From: Catellatospora paridis
Lineage (GTDB): Bacteria; Actinomycetota; Actinomycetes; Mycobacteriales; Micromonosporaceae
DNA length: 64,000 nucleotides
Assembly: GCF_009720365.1 (NCBI RefSeq)
Contig: NZ_ML769312.1
Span: 992,001 to 1,056,000, forward strand
Direction: 5' to 3'
Shown: piece by piece, positions 8,829-17,701 of the stretch
How the letters are laid out: each line of letters starts with the position of its first letter
How positions within the stretch are numbered: position 1 is the stretch's first letter
The notes under the pieces: generated by a model
Told to the model about the DNA's origin: nothing
Database searches by the model: none
The model's input: only the letters and a program-made list of their open reading frames with translations
Program-made: the position numbers and the translations under genes

Positions 8829-8896
8829 CTTGATCCGTTTTTGTGGACGCTGGTTGTCCCTATAGGGGCGTCCAGCGTCCACAAAAACGGATCAAG
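8829..8896. repeat. Perfect 25-bp inverted repeat (68-nt hairpin)
   Basis: Arms 8829-8853 and 8872-8896 are exact reverse complements over 25 bp, including the AT-rich core CCGTTTTTGTGG. An inner GTCCC/GGGGC stem continues across the 18-nt loop. It lies 119 bp after the stop of the WhiA-like gene and 146 bp before the start of the small helix-turn-helix gene on the same strand. It is a likely terminator, though unusually long and perfect. Confidence 0.8.
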
Positions 8897-9014
8897 GACC
8901 AGACCGGGAGCGCGGCGACCGGCATGAATGACGCATATCCGGACCGATGTCGAGTCGACCACACCGTGGTCGGGCGTCAGGGTGCCAGGCGGGCCGGGAC
9001 GAGGAGCGCGGCGC

Positions 9015-9674
9015 TCAGTGCAGGATGCCCGCGCCGTACAGGACGCGGTGGGCGCTGTCGGCGGGGATGCTGACCAGCAGGCTCCCCGCCTGCCGGGACA
9101 GGCTGGCCTGCGCGCCGAGCAGGTGTGCGCCACGGACCAGGATCGTGGCCAGGTCCTGGTCGGTGACGCGTACGCCGAGGATGTGTTTGCGCATGTGGCG
9201 GCCCGCGGCCAGCAGCACGCCGCGCCAGGCCGCACCGGCCAGCCGCAGCCGGTCGGCGTGCGCCGGCGCCGAGCCGCCGACCAGGGCAGTGCTCAGCACC
9301 GCCGCGCGTCCCTGCCGCCAGGCGCCGTCGCTGATGTCGAGGTACGCCGCGCGGTGCTCGCCGGGCACGCTGACCCGGTGCAGCAGGTAGCGGCGGCGCA
9401 GGCCGGCCTCGGCGGTCTCGTGGGCGTACGGCAGGTCCAGCGCCCGCATCAGCTGCCCCATGCGGCGGGCGGCGTGCTCGGCGCTGAACTCGACCGTTCC
9501 GGCCGGCGTGGCCGGGCGACGCGGATGGCCCACCCGCACTCCCCCGTCCGGCGTCAGCGACGTCGCCCGCACCAGACAGGCCAGCTCGAACGCGTCCGCC
9601 AGCCGGGAACGGTCGAGCCGGGCGGCCGGCTCGCACGCGGCGGCGGCGGGCAGCAGTTCGAGGGTGGACCACAT
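9015..9674 (-). CDS. WhiA-like LAGLIDADG-fold protein lacking the C-terminal HTH
   Basis: A 219-residue protein. From residue 25 its layout follows the N-terminal homing-endonuclease-like half of the sporulation regulator WhiA. An N-terminal helix and strand come first (FELACLVRATSLTPDGGVRV), then a VEFSAEHAARRM segment. A central AAWRGVLLAAGRHMR closely parallels WhiA's AAWRGAFLAHG. A second repeat ending SIPADSAHRVLYGAGILH closes the protein. WhiA is about 325 residues with a C-terminal helix-turn-helix; here the frame stops where that would begin. The match is from recalled family sequence, not a search. It could be a diverged paralogue acting by dimerisation or RNA/DNA binding. The ATG at 9674 is the natural start. 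Confidence 0.55.
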   Translation of the reverse strand: MWSTLELLPAAAACEPAARLDRSRLADAFELACLVRATSLTPDGGVRVGHPRRPATPAGTVEFSAEHAARRMGQLMRALDLPYAHETAEAGLRRRYLLHRVSVPGEHRAAYLDISDGAWRQGRAAVLSTALVGGSAPAHADRLRLAGAAWRGVLLAAGRHMRKHILGVRVTDQDLATILVRGAHLLGAQASLSRQAGSLLVSIPADSAHRVLYGAGILH

Positions 9675-9800
9675 GGCAAGCTCCCGTCGTCAACGTCGTG
9701 GTGCGGATGGTGTACCCACAGTGACGGGGGCTCGCGCCCGCGCGGAACCTTCCCGGCGCAGCCTTGAGGAAAACTTGCGCAACGACACCGTCCGCAAGTT

Positions 9801-9847
9801 TTGAAGAGTCGCGGCCTCGGGCAGCTCTCAAGGCCGCGACTCTTCAA
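9801..9847. terminator. Hairpin with 17-bp perfect arms
   Basis: Arms 9801-9817 (TTGAAGAGTCGCGGCCT) and 9831-9847 pair exactly around a 13-nt loop. It sits just beyond the 3' end of the minus-strand permease gene and upstream of the WhiA-like gene, so it should end permease transcription. Confidence 0.75.
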
Positions 9848-9869
9848 GATTTGCCGCAGGTGGGGCCGG

Positions 9870-11264
9870 TCAGGCGGGTGGCGGTGCGGCGGCTGAGCCG
9901 TCGCGGGGTGGCATACGCCCGACCACGAGGCGGTTCAGCGCCCACAGCGCGACACCGCCGAGTAGCAGCCAGAATGCCAGCAGGTAGATGCCGCCTTCGC
10001 GGACGAACGGAAGCAGGAACACCGCCGAGACGATCGCGCCGAGCACCGGGACGGCGGTCGGCGCACGGAAGTGCCGGTGCGGGACGTGGTCCCGGCGCAG
10101 CACCAGGGCCGCGATGTTGACCAGCAGGAACACGGCGGTCAGCAGCAGCACGGTGGTGTCGGACAGGTCGGTCAGGTCGCTGACGGTCGCCATCAGCAGG
10201 ATCGACAGCGCGGTGGTGAACGCGATCGCGATCCACGGCGTGCGTTTCACCGACAGCACCGCGAACGGCCGCGGCAGCACGTCGCGCCGGGCCATGCCGT
10301 ACAGCAGGCGAGAAGCCATCAGCATGTTGATCAGCATGGTGTTGGAGACCGCGACCATCGACACGGCGGAGAAGATCTCCGAGACGGGCAGGTCGGGCGC
10401 GCCGATCTTGACCACCTCCAGCAGCGGCCCGCTCGACGTGGTGAGCACGTCCAGCGGCACCACCATGGCCGCGGTAAAGGCGACCAGCAGGTAGACGACG
10501 GCAGCGGCGAGCAGGCCCGTGATCATGGCGGGCGGGAAGTCGCGCGACGGCTCCTTGGTCTCCTCGGCCAGGTTCACCGAGTCCTCGAAGCCCAGGAAGG
10601 CGTAGAAGGCGGTGGCCGCGCCGGCCATCACCCCGGTGACGACGCCGAAGCCCTGCCCGGAGAAGGTGAACGCGGCGGCCGGGTCGCCCGAGCCCTTGGC
10701 CAGCACGCTGGCCCCGACGCCGATGACGAACAGCAATCCGGCCAGTTCGACACAGGTGATGGCGATGTTGACCTTGATGGATTCGGACACGCCCCAGAAG
10801 TTCACGGCCGCGACCAGCAGGATCGCCACCGTGCCGATCAGGATCGTGGGCGGGTTCTCCACCCCGGTCAGGCCGCTGAAGTAGCGCCCGCCGACGCGGG
10901 TCGCCGCGAAGCTCGCCGAGGTCACCCCCGAGGCCATGATCGCGAAGGTGACCAGGAAGCTCAGAAACTTGATCTTGTATGCCCGGTCGCAGTACAGCGC
11001 ACCGCCGGCGGCCTGGGGGTACTTCGTGACCAGCTCCATGTACGCGAACGCGGTGAGGAACGCCAGCGCGAACGCGACCAGGAACGCCGCCCAGATCGCG
11101 CCGCCGACCTCCGCGCCGACCTGCCCGGTCAGCGAGTAGATGCCCGCGCCCAGGATGTCGCCCAGGATGAAGAAGATCAGCATCGGCCGGGTGATCACCC
11201 GGCGCAGCTCGTGGGGGTCGTCGCGCGGCGGATGCGGCGCGGGGACCGAAACGTCGGCGGTCAT
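9870..11264 (-). CDS. APC-superfamily amino acid permease
   Basis: A 464-residue integral membrane protein with about 12 hydrophobic segments. The first helix has the APC signature FILGDILGAGIYSLTG, the unwound glycine-rich substrate site. TM6 has AFYAFLGFEDSVNLAEET, resembling cationic amino acid transporters of the YfnA/CAT type. It imports amino acids by proton symport or antiport (family knowledge); the substrate is unproven. The ATG at 11264 is preceded by GGGAGG. The gene is alone, followed by a strong hairpin. Confidence 0.88.
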   Translation of the reverse strand: MTADVSVPAPHPPRDDPHELRRVITRPMLIFFILGDILGAGIYSLTGQVGAEVGGAIWAAFLVAFALAFLTAFAYMELVTKYPQAAGGALYCDRAYKIKFLSFLVTFAIMASGVTSASFAATRVGGRYFSGLTGVENPPTILIGTVAILLVAAVNFWGVSESIKVNIAITCVELAGLLFVIGVGASVLAKGSGDPAAAFTFSGQGFGVVTGVMAGAATAFYAFLGFEDSVNLAEETKEPSRDFPPAMITGLLAAAVVYLLVAFTAAMVVPLDVLTTSSGPLLEVVKIGAPDLPVSEIFSAVSMVAVSNTMLINMLMASRLLYGMARRDVLPRPFAVLSVKRTPWIAIAFTTALSILLMATVSDLTDLSDTTVLLLTAVFLLVNIAALVLRRDHVPHRHFRAPTAVPVLGAIVSAVFLLPFVREGGIYLLAFWLLLGGVALWALNRLVVGRMPPRDGSAAAPPPA

Positions 11265-11361
11265 CGGCTGCCTCCCGGGACCGAGCGGCCACCGGAGGGG
11301 TGCCCGCTGTCTACATCCTCCCCCGTTCCCGCCCGCCGGATGATCAAAACGCCGGGCGCGG

Positions 11362-12027
11362 TCAGGGCAGTTCGGCGAAGCGCTCCACCCGGTCCACCGG
11401 CCCGGCGACCACGATGATGTCGCCGTACTGCAACACGGTCGTCGCGTCGGCGTAGGTGAACTCGGTGCCGGGCGTCTTCACGCAGACGATGGTGACCCCG
11501 TGCTTGCGCCGCAGCCTCGTCTCACCGAGCGGCACGCCCACGTACTCGTGCGGCGGACGGGTCTTGACCAGCGCGAAGTTGGAGTCGATCTCCATGTAGT
11601 CGAGCATCCGGCCCGACACCAGGTGCGCCACCCGCTCGCCCATGTCGTGCTCGGGCAGCACGATGTGGCCCGCCCCGATGCGCTCCAGGATGCGGCCGTG
11701 CTGCCGGCTGACCGCCTTCGCCCAGATGTCGGCCACCTCGAGTTCCACCAGCAGCGACGTGGCCAGGATGCTGGCCTCCAGGTCGGAGCCGATGGCCACC
11801 ACCGCCCGGCCGAACTCGGCGACGCCGAGCTGGCGCAGCGCCTCCAGATCGGTGGCGTCGGCGGTCACCACGTGGGTGAGCTCCCCGGCCAGGCTCTGCA
11901 CGACCTTGGGCCGGTGGTCGATGGCCAGCACCTCGGTGCCGCGGCGCATCAGCTCCACGGCCAGCGAGCTGCCGAACCTGCCCAGTCCGATGACGACGAC
12001 CGGGTCGTTGCCGCTTTCAGCCGACAA
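11362..12027 (-). CDS. ktrA: Potassium uptake gating subunit (KtrA/TrkA type, RCK domains)
   Basis: A 221-residue cytosolic protein. The N-terminal RCK_N (TrkA-N) domain has the nucleotide-binding loop VVVIGLGRFGSSLA and an acidic residue at the next strand end (VLAIDH). RCK_C (TrkA-C) occupies about 140-218. It forms the ATP/ADP- or NAD-sensing ring that gates the membrane subunit. Its start overlaps the end of the ktrB-like gene by 11 bp, so the two are co-translated and form one K+ uptake system. Confidence 0.9.
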   Translation of the reverse strand: MSAESGNDPVVVIGLGRFGSSLAVELMRRGTEVLAIDHRPKVVQSLAGELTHVVTADATDLEALRQLGVAEFGRAVVAIGSDLEASILATSLLVELEVADIWAKAVSRQHGRILERIGAGHIVLPEHDMGERVAHLVSGRMLDYMEIDSNFALVKTRPPHEYVGVPLGETRLRRKHGVTIVCVKTPGTEFTYADATTVLQYGDIIVVAGPVDRVERFAELP

Positions 12028-13372
12028 GGGGACGCTCCTCGGGTAGCTCGTAATGGCGGGTCTTGGCGCGCAGTGCCAGCGCCGTGCCCAGGGTCAGCGG
12101 GCCGACCCGGCCCACGAACATCAGCATCGCGAGCAGTCCGTGGCTGACCGCGTCGAGCTCGGCGGTGATGCCGGTGGACACCCCGACCGTCGCGAACGCC
12201 GAGATGACCTCGAACAGCAACTGGTCCAGGGGGTGCGGGTTGAGGACCAGCAGCAGGTACGTCGAGGCGGCCACGATGCCCACGCCGACCAGCGCGATGG
12301 TGAGTGCCTGCCGGTGCAGCTGCTCGGGGATGCGGCGGCGGCCGACGTTCACCGACGGCTCGCCGCGCAGCTCCGCCCAGATCACGTAGGCCAGCAGACC
12401 GAACGTGGTGACCTTGATGCCGCCGGCGGTGCCCGCGCTGCCGCCGCCGATGAACATGAGCACGTCGTACGCCAGCCAACTGGACGGGTACATCGCCGCG
12501 ATGTCGATGGAGTTGAAACCGCCGCTGCGCGGCATCACCGCGCCGAAGAAGGCGTTGAGCAGCTGGTCCGCACCGGACATGTCGCCCAGCGTGCGCGGAT
12601 TGCGCCCTTCCGTGGCCAGCAGCAGCACCGTGCCGCCGACCAGCAGCACCGCGCTGAGGGTGAGCGTGAGGCGGGTGAGCACCGACCAGCGGCTCGGCCG
12701 CCGCCAGGAGTGGCGCAGCTCGAACAGCACCGGGAAGCCCAGCCCGCCGACGATCACACCGACCGCCAGGGTCAGGCAGATCCACGGGTCGGTGTTGAAC
12801 CTGACCACGCTGTCGGGCCACAGCGCGAACCCGGCATTGTTGAAAGCGGAGATCGAGTGGAACACGCCCAGGTAGACCGACCGCCCGAACGACTCGCCGT
12901 AGGCGAGCAGGAACCGGCCCGCCAGGACGATCGCGAGGATCGACTCCGTGACCAGGCTGAGCAGCACCACGTTGCGCACCACCCGGCGCAGGTCGGTCAT
13001 CTGCAGCGTCCTGGTCTCGGCCTGCACCAGCATCCGGGCCCGCAGCCCCATCCGGCCGGACAGCGCGACCGCGAACAGCGTCGCCATGGTCATGATCCCC
13101 AGGCCGCCGGCCTGTATCAGCGCCATGATGATGAGCTCGCCGGCGACGGACCAGTGCGTCTCGCTGTCGACCAGGATCAGGCCGGTCAGGCAGACCGCGG
13201 AGGTGGCCGTGAACAGGGCGTCCAGAAACCGGGCGGGCTCGCCGGACTCGGTCGCTATCGGCAGCGACAGCAGACCGGTGCCGATCAGCGCCGCGGCCGC
13301 GAAACCGCCGACGATCACCTGCGTCGGGTGGTGGAACTGATCGAGCACGACCGTCGACACACTCCTGCGCAC
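12017..13372 (-). CDS. ktrB: Potassium uptake membrane subunit (KtrB/TrkH type)
   Basis: A 451-residue protein with four M1-P-M2-like repeats. Selectivity-filter turns are visible as TSAVCLTGLIL and FNNAGFALW. A GGSAGTAGGIKVTT segment is typical of the third/fourth pore region of TrkH/KtrB. It starts with GTG at 13372 and ends inside the start of ktrA. It takes up K+, driven by Na+ or the membrane potential (family knowledge). The gene is divergent from the transhydrogenase with 130 bp between. Confidence 0.9.
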   Translation of the reverse strand: MRRSVSTVVLDQFHHPTQVIVGGFAAAALIGTGLLSLPIATESGEPARFLDALFTATSAVCLTGLILVDSETHWSVAGELIIMALIQAGGLGIMTMATLFAVALSGRMGLRARMLVQAETRTLQMTDLRRVVRNVVLLSLVTESILAIVLAGRFLLAYGESFGRSVYLGVFHSISAFNNAGFALWPDSVVRFNTDPWICLTLAVGVIVGGLGFPVLFELRHSWRRPSRWSVLTRLTLTLSAVLLVGGTVLLLATEGRNPRTLGDMSGADQLLNAFFGAVMPRSGGFNSIDIAAMYPSSWLAYDVLMFIGGGSAGTAGGIKVTTFGLLAYVIWAELRGEPSVNVGRRRIPEQLHRQALTIALVGVGIVAASTYLLLVLNPHPLDQLLFEVISAFATVGVSTGITAELDAVSHGLLAMLMFVGRVGPLTLGTALALRAKTRHYELPEERPLVG

Positions 13373-13502
13373 GCCGCGACCATACCAATGTCCTGATCCG
13401 CAGGCAGCCCGCGTCGTGAGCGCCCAGCCCGCCCGCCTCCGGTGCGAGGACCGCCGTTCGGAGGGTGCCCGCCGTTAACGTTGCCGTGCCAAGGTATGCG
13501 GC

Positions 13503-14906
13503 ATGCGTGATGTGGACGTCCTCGTCATCGGATCCGGTCCCGGCGGCCAGAAGGCCGCCATCGCGGCCGCCAAGCTGGGCCGGCGGGTGGCCATGGTGGA
13601 ACGCGGCGACATGATCGGCGGGGTCAGCGCCAACACCGGCACCATCCCGTCGAAGACCCTGCGCGAAGCCGTCGTCTACCTCACCGGCCTGAGCCAGCGC
13701 GAGCTGTACGGGCAGAGCTACCGGCTCAAGGAGGACATCACCGTCGCGGACCTGACCGCCCGCACCGAACACGTGATCAGCCGCGAGGTCGACGTGGTAC
13801 GCGGCCAGCTGGCCCGCAACGGCGTGCGGCTGCACGCCGGCACGGCCCGGTTCACCGACCCGCACACGGTGCACGTGACCGGCGAGCGCGGCCGCGACTT
13901 CTCGGTCACCGCCGACAACATCGTCATCGCCGCGGGCAGCCGCCCGGCGCGCCCGGCCACGGTCGAGTTCGACGACCTGACCATCATCGACTCCGACGGC
14001 ATCCTCAAACTCGACCGGGTGCCGCGCTCGATGGTGGTGGTCGGCGCGGGCGTGATCGGCATCGAGTACGCCTCGATGTTCGCCGCGCTGGGCACCAAGG
14101 TCACCGTGGTCGAGCGCCGCAGCCGCATGCTGGACTTCTGTGACCTGGAGGTCGTCGAGGCGCTCAAGTACCACCTGCGCGACCTGGCCGTGACGTTCCG
14201 GTTCAGCGAGGCCGTCGCCGCCGTCGAGAAGCACCCCAAGGGTGCGATCGCGGTGCTGGAGAGCGGCAAGACGATCGCCGCGGACACCGTCATGTACTCG
14301 GCCGGGCGGCAGGGCATGGGAGACGCCCTGGCGCTGGAGGCGGCGGGGCTGGCCGCCGACGACCGCGGGCGCATCACGGTGGACGAGAACTTCCGCACCA
14401 CGGTGCCGCACATCTACGCCGTCGGCGACATCATCGGCTTCCCGGCGCTGGCCGCCACCTCGATGGAGCAGGGGCGGCTGGCCGCCCACCACGCCTGCGG
14501 GCAGCCGCTCGGCCCGATCTCGGCGCTGCAGCCGATCGGGATCTACACCATCCCCGAGATCAGCTACGTGGGCCGCACCGAGGACGAGCTGACCGACCAG
14601 CGGGTGCCGTTCGAAGTCGGCGTGTCCCGCTACCGCGAGCTGGCCCGCGGTCAGATCATCGGCGACACGCACGGCATGCTGAAGATCCTGGTGTCGTCGG
14701 AGGACCGCAAGCTGCTCGGCGTGCACGTGTTCGGCACCGGCGCGACCGAGCTGCTCCACATCGGGCAGTCGGTGATGGGCTGCGGCGGCACCGTGGACTA
14801 CCTGGTCGAGGCGGTGTTCAACTACCCCACCCTGGCCGAGTCGTACAAGGTGGCGGCGCTGGACGCGACCAACAAGATGCGGCACATCGCGAGCCTGCGA
14901 GACTGA
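13503..14906 (+). CDS. sthA: Si-specific soluble NAD(P)+ transhydrogenase
   Basis: A 467-residue flavoprotein of the pyridine-nucleotide disulfide oxidoreductase family. The FAD loop is [20 protein letters not shown]. Where disulfide reductases have the CxxxxC pair it reads [15 protein letters not shown], the signature of SthA. The NAD loop [16 protein letters not shown] and the C-terminal dimer domain are intact. It transfers hydride between NADPH and NAD+ in the cytosol. Its position near 6-phosphogluconate dehydrogenase, a major NADPH source, makes a redox-balancing role plausible. ATG start at 13503. Confidence 0.93.
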   Translation: MRDVDVLVIGSGPGGQKAAIAAAKLGRRVAMVERGDMIGGVSANTGTIPSKTLREAVVYLTGLSQRELYGQSYRLKEDITVADLTARTEHVISREVDVVRGQLARNGVRLHAGTARFTDPHTVHVTGERGRDFSVTADNIVIAAGSRPARPATVEFDDLTIIDSDGILKLDRVPRSMVVVGAGVIGIEYASMFAALGTKVTVVERRSRMLDFCDLEVVEALKYHLRDLAVTFRFSEAVAAVEKHPKGAIAVLESGKTIAADTVMYSAGRQGMGDALALEAAGLAADDRGRITVDENFRTTVPHIYAVGDIIGFPALAATSMEQGRLAAHHACGQPLGPISALQPIGIYTIPEISYVGRTEDELTDQRVPFEVGVSRYRELARGQIIGDTHGMLKILVSSEDRKLLGVHVFGTGATELLHIGQSVMGCGGTVDYLVEAVFNYPTLAESYKVAALDATNKMRHIASLRD

Positions 14907-14911
14907 ACCTG

Positions 14912-15913
14912 GTGGACACCAGGACGGCGCCGGCCACGGACGCCACGACACACCGACGGCTGCCCTTTTCACGCCGGGGCCGCAGCGCCCTCGGTCGTCC
15001 GCGAGGGCTGGTGCCGGCGGCGCTGTCCGTGCTCGTCGCGTGCCTGCTGGCGCTGCATGCCGCCGTGCCGAACACGTTCGGACGCCTGGGCAGCCTCCTG
15101 GAGACGTTCCTGCCCTGGCTGGGCCTGGCCGTCCCGCCGCTGCTCGGGGCCGCGTTGCTGCGCCGCTCGGCCCTGGCCCTGCTCGCGTCGGCGCTGGCCG
15201 TGGCCGCCTGGCTCGGCCTGTTCGCCGGGGTGCTGGCCCCGCCCGCCGAGCAGCCGTACGACCTCACCGTGGTGCAGCACAACGTCGACGACGAGAACCC
15301 GGATCCGGCGGGCACGGTGCGGGCGCTGACCTCGGTGTCGCCCGACCTCATCGCACTGGAGGAGGTCACGGACCAGGCCATGGCCGCATACGCGGCGGCG
15401 CTGGGCCCCGCCTACCCGCACGCGGCGGTGCGGGGCACGGTCGGGCTGTGGTCGAGGTTCCCGCTCACCGACGTGCGGGTGGTCGACATCCGGCCGCCCG
15501 CCATCGTGGACGACTGGAGCCGGGGCTTGCGGGCCACCGTGCAGCTGCCGCAGGGCGACGTCGCTGTGTACGTGGCCCACCTGCCCTCGCTACGCCTGGG
15601 CTGGACCGACGGGTTCGGCTCGGCGCGGCGCGACGACAGCGCGGCGAAGCTCGGCGCGGCGCTGGCCGCCGAACCGCAGGAGCGGTTGCTGCTGCTGGGC
15701 GACCTCAACGGCACCGTGGACGATCGCGGACTGGACCCGGTCCTCTCGCAGCTGTCCTCGGACCGGTCCGACTTCGCGTTCAGCTGGCCCGCGCAGGCTC
15801 CGCTGGCCCGCATCGACCACGTGCTCGCCCGCGCGGCCGCCGCCACCCGCGTCTGGTCGCTGCCCCGCACCGGCAGCGACCACCTGCCCGTGGCCGCCCG
15901 CATCAGGTTCTGA
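14912..15913 (+). CDS. Membrane-anchored endonuclease/exonuclease/phosphatase family protein
   Basis: A 333-residue protein starting with GTG 5 bp after sthA, so probably co-transcribed. Three hydrophobic helices near residues 30-52, 65-85 and 88-110 are followed by an EEP (DNase I/sphingomyelinase-like) domain facing outward. Catalytic motifs are VVQHNVDDEN, DLIALEEVTD, LGDLNGTVDD and SDHLPVAARI. Such proteins hydrolyse phosphodiesters; the precise substrate is unknown. The three-helix anchor plus extracellular EEP domain is a common actinobacterial arrangement. Confidence 0.85.
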   Translation: MDTRTAPATDATTHRRLPFSRRGRSALGRPRGLVPAALSVLVACLLALHAAVPNTFGRLGSLLETFLPWLGLAVPPLLGAALLRRSALALLASALAVAAWLGLFAGVLAPPAEQPYDLTVVQHNVDDENPDPAGTVRALTSVSPDLIALEEVTDQAMAAYAAALGPAYPHAAVRGTVGLWSRFPLTDVRVVDIRPPAIVDDWSRGLRATVQLPQGDVAVYVAHLPSLRLGWTDGFGSARRDDSAAKLGAALAAEPQERLLLLGDLNGTVDDRGLDPVLSQLSSDRSDFAFSWPAQAPLARIDHVLARAAAATRVWSLPRTGSDHLPVAARIRF

Positions 15914-16134
15914 GGGACCGCGAAGCGCCACATACGCTCTCGCCAGGCCGCGTCTTGGGAGAGGATGGAGGGCGCGGAACCTGGAGTCGATCACGAATCC
16001 GGCACGGCTTCTCGATCACTAGGACACCGCCGCCCCGGGCGTGCGCACCCGTGCCCGGCGTGGTGGGGTATGCGGTGGAAGGGACGCACCGGGGCGGCCG
16101 CAAACATCGAGCTTTCACGACCAGGAGTCACACC

Positions 16135-17562
16135 ATGGCAGCACAGATCGGTGTCACCGGGCTGGCGGTGATGGGCGCCAACCTCGCCCGCAACCTGGCC
16201 CGCAACGGCTACACCGTGGCGGTGCACAACCGCAGCCGCGCCCGCACCGACGCGCTGATCGCCGAGCACGGCGGCGAGGGCGACTTCGTCGCCACGGAGA
16301 CGATGCAGGAGCTGGTCGGCGCGCTGGAGAAGCCGCGCCGGGTCCTGATCATGGTCAAGGCCGGCAAGCCGGTCGACGACGTGATCGCCGAGCTGGTGCC
16401 GCTGCTCGACAAGGACGACATCATCATCGACGGCGGCAACTCCCACTTCACCGACACGCGTCGCCGCGAGGCCGCGCTGGCCGCCAACGGCCTGCACTTC
16501 GTCGGTGTGGGCGTATCCGGTGGTGAGGAGGGCGCACTCAAGGGCCCGTCGATCATGCCGGGCGGGTCGAAGAAGTCGTACGAGTCGCTCGGGCCGATGC
16601 TGGAGAAGATCTCCGCGCACGTGGACGGCGAGCCGTGCTGCCACTGGCTGGGCACCGACGGCGCGGGCCACTTCGTGAAGATGGTCCACAACGGCATCGA
16701 GTACGCCGACATGCAGGTCATCGGCGAGGCATACGACCTGCTCCGCTCCGGGGCGGGCATCGAGCCGGGCGAGCAGTCGAAGATCTTCGCCGAGTGGAAC
16801 AAGGGCGAGCTGTCGTCCTTCCTCATCGAGATCACCGCCGAGGTGCTCGGGCACGTCGACGCGAAGACCGGCAAGCCGTTCATCGACGTGCTGGTCGACG
16901 CCGCGGGCATGAAGGGCACCGGCGGCTGGACCGTGCAGGCGGCCCTGGAGCTGGGCTCGCCGGTCACCGGCATCGGCGAATCGGTGTTCGCCCGCGCGCT
17001 GTCGTCGCAGTCTGCGCAGCGCCCGATCGCACAGCAGGTGCTGGCCGGACACGAGGTCAAGGTGGACCTGCCGGACACGTTCGTCGAGGACGTGCGCCAG
17101 GCGCTGTACGCATCCAAGCTGGTCAGCTACGCCCAGGGCCTGGACATGCTGGTGTCGGCGTCCAAGGAGTACGGCTGGGATCTCGACCTGGGCGGCATCG
17201 CGTCGCTGTGGCGGGGCGGCTGCATCATCCGGGCGGCGCTGCTGCGCACCATCACCGAGGCGTACCGCGGCGACAACCCGCCGGCGAACCTGCTGTTCGC
17301 GCCGGAGTTCACCGCGGCGATCGGGGCGGCCCTGCCCGCCTGGCGCCGCGTGGTGTCCACCGCCGCGCAGCTGGGCATCCCCGCGCCGGTGTTCTCGTCG
17401 TCCCTGGCCTACTACGACGGCCTGCGCCGCGAGCGGCTGCCCGCCGCGCTCACCCAGGGTCTGCGGGACCTGTTCGGCGCGCACACCTACAAGCGGGTCG
17501 ACGCCGACGGCACCTTCCACACGCTGTGGTCGGGCGACAAGACCGAGGTCAAGCAGGACTGA
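16135..17562 (+). CDS. gnd: 6-phosphogluconate dehydrogenase, decarboxylating
   Basis: A 475-residue enzyme of the oxidative pentose phosphate pathway that converts 6-phosphogluconate to ribulose-5-phosphate with NADPH and CO2. The N-terminus IGVTGLAVMGANLARNLARN is the cofactor-binding Rossmann loop. The substrate motif GVSGGEEGALKGPSIMPGG and the catalytic lysine region GHFVKMVHNGIEYADMQ are intact. Length matches the long (about 470-residue) enteric-type enzyme. The ATG at 16135 is preceded by CAGGAG; longer frames upstream cross an intergenic region and have no homologous content. A strong hairpin follows the stop. Confidence 0.95.
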   Translation: MAAQIGVTGLAVMGANLARNLARNGYTVAVHNRSRARTDALIAEHGGEGDFVATETMQELVGALEKPRRVLIMVKAGKPVDDVIAELVPLLDKDDIIIDGGNSHFTDTRRREAALAANGLHFVGVGVSGGEEGALKGPSIMPGGSKKSYESLGPMLEKISAHVDGEPCCHWLGTDGAGHFVKMVHNGIEYADMQVIGEAYDLLRSGAGIEPGEQSKIFAEWNKGELSSFLIEITAEVLGHVDAKTGKPFIDVLVDAAGMKGTGGWTVQAALELGSPVTGIGESVFARALSSQSAQRPIAQQVLAGHEVKVDLPDTFVEDVRQALYASKLVSYAQGLDMLVSASKEYGWDLDLGGIASLWRGGCIIRAALLRTITEAYRGDNPPANLLFAPEFTAAIGAALPAWRRVVSTAAQLGIPAPVFSSSLAYYDGLRRERLPAALTQGLRDLFGAHTYKRVDADGTFHTLWSGDKTEVKQD

Positions 17563-17574
17563 CGCATTTCGCGA

Positions 17575-17619
17575 ACAAAGCTCCGTTCATGCCGTTGTGG
17601 TGCATGAACGGAGCTTTGT
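17575..17619. terminator. Hairpin with 18-bp perfect arms after gnd
   Basis: Arms 17575-17592 (ACAAAGCTCCGTTCATGC) and 17602-17619 are exact reverse complements around a 9-nt loop, 12 bp after the gnd stop. Confidence 0.8.
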
Positions 17620-17701
17620 CCGTGCCGCCCAATGCATGATCTTCAGGCACACCCGCTACGGTGTGGGCTCTGTCTTGAACATTGTCGAGGAGTGAACGCC
17701 C

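Noticed and set aside
11949-14972. A 1,007-codon minus-strand frame across ktrB and sthA
   Set aside because: It is the shadow of real genes in high-GC DNA; its translation is Arg/Ala/Gly-rich with no domains, while sthA and ktrB are clearly coding.
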